From positions 2,628,856 to 2,674,608 of the forward strand of contig FN649729.1 in the NCBI GenBank assembly GCA_000310025.1: 45,753 bases of DNA. The letters run 5' to 3'. Positions 1 to 11,000 of this stretch are shown one piece after another. A model generated the notes under the pieces. That model did not search any database. It had not been told where the DNA came from and saw only the letters and a list, made by a program, of their open reading frames with translations. Numbering within the stretch: position 1 is the first letter of the stretch; each line of letters opens with the position of its first letter. Source of the stretch: Ectocarpus siliculosus. Its lineage: Eukaryota; Sar; Phaeophyceae; Ectocarpales; Ectocarpaceae. Position numbers and translations under genes: made by a program.

Positions 1-425
1 GTGAGGAGGGGAAGGGGTTCAGCCACAAGGAAAGTGAGCGGTTTATAACGTATCACAATATGGGTCGAATGTGTCACGTGTAGGCGGGCGCTCCCACGAA
101 AGAGAATAAAACCCGAAGTAGAAGCTTCGTCCAGTATATTTTCGTGTGTGGTGCTGGCCGTGGTCATGGTCAGCAGCCACGACCACCAGCCATGCGAGCA
201 GCATCGACGACGAGAGGGCTGGGCGTCACTATACCCGCCAACAATCAATCCACCAATCAAATACCACCACCAGTTAAACAAAAACCAAGAGAGTGACTGA
301 CTGCCGCGTGCCTTCACAGCACAAGCGCATCAAGCCGCCAGCCAAACATGAAAACCAGTGTCTCGAACGAGCGAGAAAAACAAAAAAAGAAAAAAGTACC
401 GAAACAATACCAATTGCACCCGTAC
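1..425. other. No recognisable exon; probably intron or 3' flank of the peroxidase fusion gene
   Basis: Both strands were read for a further b561 helix in the phase required after the donor at 425 (phase 0). None was found. An A-rich stretch (about 370-395) follows the exon. The rest holds no recognisable motif. Confidence 0.4.
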
Positions 426-2625
426 CCGGTGAAAGAGGCAAAAGTTGGCGTTCTTTCCTCCCAGCCCCTTCACTCGCAGCCAGCCCGACAGCACTTGGGC
501 GATAACCGCGGCGATCATGTAGTAGCCCCAGTGTGCGTGCTCGTTCTGGTGCTCTCCACCCGACGCAAAAATAGCTCTGGGGGTTACGGGAGACCCGTGC
601 GACGGCAAGGGGTCGATGCCACAGAGGAAACAGACAGGGGCGCGGAAGCCGCTTGAGCCGTGTCTTCTTCGCTTTTCGTTACAATATTTAAGCAGGACGC
701 AGCACATTGGAGTTGGGTAGACGTATTGGCTCCTCTGGAAAGAGACTGGAATCGAGCACGGACTCTTAAGATTGTTCTTGGAGTTTGATTGGACGGACGA
801 ACTAACCAAATCAGTGATGGTCGCCACCACATGCACGAGACGTGCACCCTTGGAGAGGCTGCCGTGTTGGCACCGAAGGGATCGTGCTGTGTGTTCGTCG
901 GACCCGCGGAAGCTAACACAACTAGATAATCGGGGTATTAAACAGGGCACCAACAAAGGGCAAACATATATAAAAAACGCTACAGCAGTAGCAGCACTCT
1001 CAACACCATGACTTGCTTGGAGCGGGGACCGAGCAACATGACGCGTACTATGAGCCTTTGGGGGTAACCTTCAATTCTCCCCTCGGGACTGCAAAGGAAA
1101 CACGGTGGGGAGGGGGTTCAGTATTGCCGGTACTTGCTCGGCGAATCGACTGGCGCCATTCAGAGGGAGCGGCGACATTCAACTGGTGCCCCGGAGGCCC
1201 CCACAGGGGCGCGTGGTCATGTTTTGCATGCTTTAGCTGTTTGGCCACGTGTCATCGAGAGAACGGAGCACAGGGGGGGAGGGGAGAATAAAAAAAAAAC
1301 AAAGCAAGGCACGTGGCACAAATTCGTAATTGGTCGTTGGTCGTACTCACGTGATGCCGAGGGGCAAAACTGCCTCCGAGGCTACGATCATGATCTCCTC
1401 GTGCATCTCCCACCACTGGTAGCGCCAGATGAAGTCGATCTCCTCGCCCTTGCGGTACCTGTACAGACGAGAGGGGCGCAAGGGACGGGAGGCAAGCGCC
1501 AGAGGTGAACGTATAGTTATACTATGAAAAAACAGGGATGAGTAAACATTAAGGCTATGGGAACATTACCAAAAAGTCTGAGTGAATTCAAACGCCAAGT
1601 GAAAACGACTGAGTGAAAAGCGGTCGAGTGAATACGAAGGCTGAGTGAATTCAGAGGTCGAGTGAAGGAAAAGGCGATGTGAACGAAAAGGTTGAGGGAC
1701 TACGAGGGCAAGAGAATCAAAAAGACAACAGGTAGACGCAAAACATGTTCCGCGTCCACTCGGTGAAATATTCAAACAAGAGGGTCGTCGACGCGGGATA
1801 TTTGAATGCAAGACTCTGCCGCAGCCGCCCCCTTGACCAACTACATCCGTCCGGGTCTTGGCCGCTGGCTGCGGAAGAGGCCGTCAAAATACGCCGCGCT
1901 GCACCGAGGGTACTGCACAGACAACGGACTAGGGTTGCGTGTGTTTGAACGAGCCATAAAAAAGTGACACCCGTGCTAAAAACACCGGGGAATCAATCCG
2001 GCCATGGACGCGGAGATCACCGTCCGTTCGTGAATCCTCTCCGCATCAATGGTACTGTTTTATTGCGGGACGAAGCGAAACTCCCTCAATATTTCTCGAG
2101 GATGACAACGACAACAGCCACGGCAGCGTCGAGGGCGGCCAAGACGACAACAACAAAAACAACAACAACAACAACAACAACACGCTATTACGACCCAAAT
2201 AAACCGGTGCCCGAGAAACGACTTACCTGACGTAGTAGATGCCCCACGGTGCCAGGACCATCCACGCGATGAGCATGAGCGCCCCGTGTATGGACACGAA
2301 GTTGTTCTCGTCGCACTCGTTCTCGACGTCTCCCGTGGCAAAGTTGACGGTGCTAGCGCCTCGATTGGCGTTCGGGTGCTGGCCCACCCCGGCCCCCTCT
2401 CGGAAGGAGTAGATGACTTCTGTGTCTTCCTCGTTGTCGAGGTCCTGCCACACAGACAGGAGGTAGAGGCCACACGGTCGGTCAGCCCCTTCACGCTGAT
2501 TACTGTACGCGGTAGGTAGACCACGCGTACGCACATGCAACAAGGAGATGACGACGACGAAAGGAACAAAAAGAACAACGAGGACTGCAAGAGCGACACG
2601 CACAAACCAACGGCGAGAGACATCA

Positions 2626-2707
<82 letters not shown>

Positions 2708-5026
2708 CGAGGACGAGGAAGACGACAAGAACAGCAACAAACGGCAACGACAACACAAACCCGAGCACCAACACGAGTACCTCCCCCTCCTTCCACAACC
2801 AAAACCAGCTCTTCTTTTTCCGCGTTTTGCCGTCGACACGGTTGTTGCGTTATGGGTCTCTTGATTTGTTTCGGCGGGCGACACACACACAAAGATCATG
2901 GCCTTCAAAAGCATTTTGTGTCGCCAAAGGCACTGCGACGGACGTATTTTCGTTGGTTAGCGTGGTCGATGCCCGAAACAAAGACAAACAAAAACACCAA
3001 AAAGGGCCGAGACGCAACACCTACTCGCGTCGTGCGTGCTCTGCGTGCACGAGCACACGCGCGCAGAAGTCACGATCTCCACTCGTCGTCGAGCGAACAA
3101 AAAAAAAAAAAACTTGCCTGGGAGAGGTCGTAGTCCTGATCGTCCAGGGTGGCGAACGACCTCAAGAACTGCACCGTCGTCCAGTCGCCCTCCACCTCCA
3201 CGCTCAAGACCTCGAGGTAAGGGTCGTCCTCGTCGTCCGGGTCCGGGAGGGACCGCCCACCCGTCGCCTGCCGGTCGATGCACTCCGCCTCGGTCGACGA
3301 GAGCACCTCGCAGATCACGTAATCCTTACGGTTTTTTCGGTATGATGGGGCACGGGGGACGGCACAATGTGTTAAAGGGGACGGGGGGTGCCGATCGATG
3401 CACTCCTCCTCATCCGTCGCGATCACGAGACCCACCTCCCGGGTCACGAAATGAATTCATCTCGTCGATAACAACGAGGGAGGGGCTGACAACCCAACTG
3501 GCCCGAGGAGCGAAGAGCGCCGCGCAGCCGTGGGGGCGTTGGGGGCACGCAAGCCGACGATCTACTGCATGAGTGCTTGATTCGGAGACCACCACAGCAA
3601 CTGTTGCGCCCCCCACAGCTTTGCTCCTGTACGGACGCCTCCTTGCTTTCAACTGACTCGGCGGCGCCACGCTCGTCAGATGTGGAAGTGAAATTCAGGT
3701 CCGCTCCTACCGTGAGGGCTTGAGAAAGCGGAGGTCCTGTTGCTTTCATATACACAAGCGTTGAATCGACTATGCCGCGGCGCATCCGTCAGATCTGGCA
3801 GTGAAAACAGGGTCCTCGTCCTTATCTCAACAGCTTGAGATAGCGGAGGCCTCGATGCATTCATACGTAGATCTGTTAAATCGATTCGGCGGCTCAAAGC
3901 TTGTCGAATCTGGAAGTGAAATTCGGGTCCACGTATATCACAAGAGCTTGAGATATCGGAGGCGTCGTGATGTCCTGCATAAATCCGTTCAACTGATTAT
4001 GTTGGCGCCACGCTTGTCAGATCTGGGAGTGAAATTGGGGCTTGGTCCGCGTTCATCTGGAGAGTTTACAAAAGCGGAGGTCTGCATCAATGCGTTCAAT
4101 TGATTCTACGGCGCCACGCTCGTCAGATCTGGAAGTGAAAATCGGGCCCGCGTGTATCTAAAGCTTGAGAAAGCGGGGGGCTAGTTGCGTTTCATAAGAA
4201 GATCCGTTGAATTGATACAATTCTGCTAGCGCCACGCTCGTCAGACCTGATAAATGAAATTCTGGTCGGAGGTTTTGCCTGGACGGTTGCAACGTGCGAA
4301 CAAACGACAGCAACAACGGCCCGGTAAATGCTAGGACTTGGCAACCAGCGCAGGCGCCAAGCGTACCAGGCTTGAGGCGGCAAACAAAGAGGACAGGGAT
4401 ATCTCGAGTACGGCTTTGTTTTTTTTGGGCCATCATATTGGGTGGAGACATACCTGGGCATCGCTCATGGTGAGTCCTCCCCAGCCGATCCCCAGCATCC
4501 CGGTGTCGCCGATGCCCTTCGCGCTGAGCGACATCGTCATGGTGTTGTCTTCAACCATCTGTTGTTATGGTCATCGTCGCCGTTATCGTTGCTGGTATCA
4601 CCACTATCGACTTCGTGAGATTCGACAAACTCATCATCCAGGCTGTCGATTCACCCACCCCATTCAAAATAACGAGAAATATCGAGTATGCTATCTGTGA
4701 CAAGAAACGTTTATCCACCGAATGCACTCCCTACCACATGAAAATTCACTCGCCCAAGTGGTGACGTGATTTCATGACCATCATGTACCACCAATCAACA
4801 CGCAGGATAGGAGGTATTGGGGTGGGTGTGGGGCGTCGACGAGGTAAGGCGCTCTCGTTTTGATTCCCGCTTACATTAGTTCACGTCATATATAGGTGTA
4901 CACGTGAGTAGGTCCGCGCCGCCGACCCCAGATGGCACAAGAGGCAACACCCACCAGCCACGCGCCCTTGCGTCAACATTTTTTTACCGACCGCAGCACT
5001 CCCGCTTGCTCGTGCCTGCCCAACGT

Positions 5027-5090
<64 letters not shown>

Positions 5091-8000
5091 CGCGCCCCCC
5101 TCTCTCGTCCAACCGCATCTTTCACTTCCATGCCTGCTTCAAAGAAGTACACATCCTCCAAGCGTTGTGCAAAGCGCAAGGCACACACTCACTCACACAA
5201 GGAGGCCCCCTCCTCCTCCCGAGGATACATGCAACAGAGGTATCGCTCTGAGCGCTCGAGCTGAGCGAGCTGGGCTTTCAAATGACCGATAAGTTGAAAT
5301 ATTCAAATAAGCATGAGTGCATACATACAAGTGTTCCGCACCGGAGTGGGCTCATAAGAGTAGAGAGTCACCAAGTGGGTGACGCAAGATGAACCATAAA
5401 AGGAGGCAGCAGCACCAACCCCCGGCTGAGTGCCAGCCTCGGTGCGACGTTTCCGGAGCTCAACAGCTCGCACAGCGGACCTGTTTCTGACTCCGACAGC
5501 CCAGCGAACTAAAACAGAAAAATCTCCAATTTTGCATACACAGCCACACAAGCATAATAGGTCTGGCTTGAATTTCATTTCACCTCCCAAGCGACCGAGT
5601 AGCTGTCCGAAAGGTCGGCCTCCGACACCCCGATCGACGAGCAGTCCGCGCCGCACACCTCCACGGCGGCTGCCACGAAGGCCGACAGCGGGATGTCGGC
5701 GGCACCGGTCGTCCGGTTGATCAGGTCCGAGATGGTGGTCAGGGAGGCGTCCTCGATGTCCCTAGAGTGGAGATGGTGGAACCGGTCGCCCTGGAAGGCT
5801 CTGCCAGATTGGTCGATTGATTGGCCAACCAGCGGGGGGGGGGGGGGGGGGTCGTTGCTGGTTGTTGTTGTCTTCACATGAGCAACCGTTCCGGTCTCCG
5901 CTCACTACCTTATATTGTCCGTACTTGGTCAGACTGGCTCCCGTGGTGTGTGGCTCGCGCGGGGCTTGGTGAAAAACACGCCCAGAAGAATACACGGCGG
6001 TGTCAGCAACAGCATCAATGGCAACACAGCAACATCATCCTCGACAGCAACAACCATCAAGGCTCAACAACGATGACGGCGACGGCGAAAAAGGAACCAG
6101 AAGCTCGAACCTCGACCTCGTGCAAAATATAGGGAGAAAAACGAAAAACATTTCACAATGCCTTCATACAAGACTCTATCGGAGCTTCCCTTCACTCCCC
6201 AACACCCTTCAAACAACGTCCCCTTTTACATGTCTGCCGGGCGGGTCGGCTCCTCTGCCCCGTGTGCCACGCCACCAAAACGCACCTTTTCATGGCCAAT
6301 CGGGTAGCGCCGTCGACGCTTACCAACATCATCCCCCCCACGTGCGCGCACACAAACGCACGCGTCTTTTCATCGGCCAGCCGGTTAGCGTGGCCGATGC
6401 GAAATACCAGTATACATACCCACATACACACACACAAACACACACTCCCCCTCACGGGGTCCCAGACGGCCTTTAGAAGCATTTCCTGTTTTCAGCCGGT
6501 CTGAGACTGACGTCTTGTTCAGTGGTCAGCCGGTTAGGTAGCGCACTTCAACCACACGCACACCCAGCTGGCTAGCACGGCCGATAAATACACCCACCCA
6601 CACACACACACACACACATGATGCTCCCTCACGGGGGCCCAGATCGTGGACTTTAGAAGCACATTGCGTTTTCAACCGCGCCGGGACTGACGTCTTTTCA
6701 CTGGTCAGCCGGTTAGCGCGGTCGATGCTACTTCAAGATACAAACACAAACACACAGCCGGGGATAGCGCGGCCGACAAAAGATACACAAAACACAAACG
6801 AAAGATACACACACGTGCACACACCTGTACATCTGCTCAAGCCAGGCGGCGTGCAGGAGCTCCCCGAAGACGCCCCCGGAGCTCGCCATCGTCGGCTCGG
6901 CCAGGGCCCCCGTCACGGCGTCGAGGGTCGACACGTTGCCCCCGTACGCGGTCGAGAGGATGTCCGCCACCTCCTCGTCGGCGTCGGAGCCGGAAGATGA
7001 CGTCGTGCTCGTCGTCGTCGTCGATGATGACGTCGACGACGACGACGTAGTGACGTCTGTGAAAGTGGTCGCCTCCGAGAGACCGAACGCCTGTGTGTGT
7101 GTGTGTGTGTGTTTTTAGTGTGTTGAATTTTGTTTTTCATCCCCGCGGTGGGATTTTGGTCGGAGAGGAAGATAGTGGGGGCGGACTAGCACAACAACCG
7201 CAGCCCAATACTCTCTCAATCCCCGTCCACTATCGCTCTCAAGGTGCTAAAAGTAAACGAAAAACGTTGCTGTTTTTTTTTTCCATGTCACACAGGGTAG
7301 CGGATCAACTTCAACAACAACAACAAGGATAACAACAACAACAACAACAAAAATCATTCTCTTGTCTCACCGCCCGAGCATCGTTGTAGGTCGGCAGCCC
7401 GTGGTCCCTCCCCCGCTGCACCGAGTCCACCGGGAGCTTGAACAGCGGAGACCCGTTCGAGACCGCCGCGGTGTAGTGAGTGTCGGCCGCATACACCGGG
7501 GACAACACCGCCCCTCGCAACACGTCCACAACCTGGAGAACAGAGAGCGGGAGAGAGAGAGAGAGAGGGAAGAGAGCGAGGGAGAGAGAGAGAGAGAGAG
7601 TGAGACAGATAGAGAGATAGAGAGAAGATGTTGGGAAAAACTGAGGTGCCAGGTACTTCGGCGGCGTTCGGTGATGCCCTTCCCCCCCGCTCGCTCACGC
7701 GGTCTCCAGATCATGGTCGCCTTTAGAAGCGATTTCCCTTTTGTTTCTACATATGTAGCCGCACTGACGAGAGACTGACGGATGTTCATTGGTCAGTGGG
7801 GTAGCGCGGTCGACGTCAATGAAAGAGCGAACCCGCATTCCCCTGCACATTCTACTTTAACGTCATTTATCCCGGACACTGCTGTAGATGGAAATGGAAT
7901 CGTTATGATAAATGAAAAAACAAATTGCTCCCCTTCGGGAGTTAGGTGGCTTGCCTCCCGGGGGCGACGCATGAGGACATGGCCTATGGCATCGCGGTTG

Positions 8001-11000
8001 CATCGTTGAATCTCAACGTCATGGCGTTCGTGGTGAGTGCAGGTTTGGCGAACAGCCTGCAGAATTTTCCTGGAAATTGCAATCAACATGTGAGGGGTAT
8101 TTTTGTTCCTCGCCGTGACTTTTCGGGTGTCCGTAAATGTGTGCATTTTTTTCAATGCTAGTGGCGTCTTTGTTGCACGCCCTACTGCTGCAATCCGCTG
8201 CGTTTGATTGCTCGCTCTTACGTATCCGTGTTGCCCATGGTCTGGGATTTCTGTGAGTTGCGAGGAACCAAAATGTCCTGTTAAATCAAGCACACGTTTC
8301 GTGTATTTCTTGCGGTGGCTTTCTTCGCGCGGAACACGTCCCCGGGGAATGGAGCCAATTTTTTCAATTTTGGGCGACTAGCACAAGTGCCACGGGTGGC
8401 TGGCGGTCCTCCGGCGTGCGCGGTAATGTACGATCTCCCTGCTTGCCCCTGAGAAGGAAGCGTGAGAAAAGATTCTCCTCAGCAAGCGGAATATGTCGCG
8501 AAGCACCAACCAGGCGAAATGTTACGTATGTATGTATGCATACGAAAAATATATGGTTATTTATATACACACGCACACACCGGACACATTTACACTGTTG
8601 AATAAGGGAAAAAATACGCAATTCGTACTCCCAACAAAGAAAAAGACGCGCACACACAAACACCGCACACACACACACCTTCACGTTGTTGAAGAAGGAC
8701 ACGAGGCCGTCGGCCCCGACGGCCGCCGCGAGCTCGATGTTGTCGTACCGCGTCGACTCGTAGCCCTCCCCGACCACCCGCACGGTGGACGGCAGGGCCG
8801 ACTCGAAGGCCGCCACCCCCGCCGTCAAGGTGAAGGTATCGGCGCCCGGGTTAGTGTTCTCGTCGTAGTCCGTGGTCAGCCACAGGCCCCTCCTGCTCTG
8901 CCGCCCGGGCACCGGATGCTCGCGTCCGTCTTCATCTGAACGGTTGCGATTGAGGTCGTTGAAGGACATTCTTCGATTTCTTAGAAAAAACACATGCAGG
9001 CCATCACAGAAAAGACCAAATGCCCTTTGTTCGAGAAAAAATCCACTACTGTCTAAGAAGGAGATGTACTGAGCTCTTGACTGTTAGTGAGCGAAAGGAC
9101 ATTTGATATTTGTTTGGTTGGTTTCGTTTTTGGCCGCCCTGCGGAACGGAGTGTTGGCATGCAAGCAAGTGGGTCTGAAATGGTGTTTGAACGTGTCTAA
9201 GTTGCGTCTACAACCCCCACTCGTCTCCCGTCGTTCGTGGAGGCGTCGGTGGTACCGACAGTCTTCCCCGTCTAACAAACACTCGCGGTTGGTGCAACTA
9301 ACAAAGTGGGGGAACGCGACCTGAAACCATACCCATTCCGACATTGATTTTCACTTGAAGAGGAGAGAGCAACAAGAACGACAGCGGCAACCCGATTTTC
9401 AAACACGTATGCACCCCTCCCTCCCGCCGCTCGTCCTGCACTCCACCTGGTGGTTCCCCTCTCATTTCCTGTAGCCCCCTCCTCCTAATTCTTCTCCGTT
9501 CTTCTCCCCTGCCACCGGCGCTACCATCACCGCTGTCTCCAGGTGGTGTTGTCGCTTCCGCAGGTGGTGTTGTCGCTTCCACCGGCGCTGTTGTCGCTTC
9601 CACTGGCGCTGTCGTCGCTTCCGCAGGTGGTGTTGTTGCTTCCGTTGGCGCTGTTGTTGCTTCCGTTGGCGCTGTTGTTGCTTCCGTTGGCGCTGTTGTT
9701 GCTTCCGTTGGCGCTGTTGTAGCTTCCGTTGGCGCTGTTGTTGCTTCCGTTGTCGTTGTTGTTGACGAAGACGACGACGACAACGACGACAACGACGACG
9801 ACGACGACATGCTCTCGCCGAGGTCCTGGATGTTACCCCCCAGGAGGCGGATCAGAAAGTCGTTCTCCGTGACGTGCTGGAAAACGGCTATGGTCCATCC
9901 CCGGCATGCCTGGTAGATGTCCTGCGCGTTTGCAAAAAAAGGCGGGATTTCCCGTCAAACCGGAATTCCGGGTGCCAGCTCATACCCGCCAGTGGGGGGA
10001 CGAAGACGACACCGGAACCGCAAATGGACGACATAATTAACGGGACACCCGATACTTCCGACCACCACTACCTCAGAGTCGTCTCAGGTAGCACGTACAC
10101 TGGCACAGCAGTTCGCGCGACACCTCTCCATCGATTGATGTGGTCTCCAAAATATTCCGCATCACACGGGTGGATGCGTCCTTCACGGAAAGAGGCAGAA
10201 AAAAACCCGTACCACCGTACAACCGACGGTGGCACACTCACGGTTCATTCGAAACATTCAACCCCTCAAACTACAGCCGAAAAAACTAAAAAGATGGTAC
10301 GCTTGGGTGAACCCTCCCGCCCCCGCCCCCGCCCCCCCCCCTCCCCCCCGGCACTCGAAGGATATTGCGTTAACTGACCTCGTCGCCCTCGAAGCCCTCG
10401 CTGGGCGCGATGTCCATGCAGCAGCGATTGTGCTCGAGGAGAAGCATGACGTGCAGGGCAAACGTGACCGGGAATTGGGCCGATCGCTGGTCCGCGATCT
10501 GGCGGAGGGCGTCGCCGTCGTTCGTCGGTTTTCGAGCACGTAGTAAGCGAAACAACAGCATCAACAGACACACAGACAGACACCAGAGGTAAGCTGCGCT
10601 AAACCACTAACCAATCATGAACAACAACAAAAAATCAGACACGTGAGGGAAAAGGCTTCCTTCGACGGCAATGTCACAAACCACGTAGAAAAAACAACAA
10701 ACATTGCGGCATGTGCGAAACAACGGAAAAAAGAAATTCAACATACTTGCTGCTGTCTTCCCCGCTCTCGAGTACACAAACTGGGTTCAATACGCAGCAG
10801 CCAGACGGAAAACACACATCGACTACAGGGTAACACAGGCTACTAGCTGGGGGCGCGGGAGCGGGGGGGACACACACACAACACACGGAACATGTAACCT
10901 CTCAGCAACTATTCCGCGGGAAACGAACGACTCGACTGACCAGCCAAGTCCCGTCATCGTTCACGTAGGGCAAGCCGTTCTCCGTGAGGGCCATGAAACC

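Larger units (their letters stand above)
426..2444 (-). other. Cytochrome b561 transmembrane core, exons 13-15 (partial)
   Basis: Exon 13 contains SIHGALMLIAWMVLAPWGIY, the classic b561 helix with haem ligand His892. Exon 14 contains WWEMHEEIMIVASEAVLP (His931). Exon 15 contains HAHWGYYMIAAVIAQVLSGW (His963, His961 nearby) and ends CLFHR (His997). Four spaced histidines are what two transmembrane b haems need. The helix following His997 and the C-terminal tail should lie left of position 426. The donor at 425 (CAC CGG|GTACGG) is the last splice site I could find, and no convincing further exon is visible in 1-425. Confidence 0.82.
2227..5800 (-). other. DOMON domain, exons 10-13
   Basis: Residues about 728-860 form a DOMON (dopamine beta-monooxygenase N-terminal) fold. 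The start is SYSVAWE followed by MVEDNTMTMSLSAKG. GMLGIGWGGLTMSDAQ is the typical 'vaiGfg..msda' strand pair, and TVQFLRSFATLDDQDYDLSQ is the usual 'v.F.Rpl.t.D..D' strand. DOMON domains bind haem or sugars and often sit on the outer face of b561 proteins, where they pass electrons. The acceptor of exon 12 (3324/3325) ends in AAG with a weak pyrimidine tract and is the least certain boundary in the gene. Confidence 0.78.

Noticed and set aside
2548-3345. Long Thr-, Asp-, Val- or Ser-run reading frames over the (GAC)n tract
   Set aside because: Artefacts of the trinucleotide repeat in an intron of the fusion gene.
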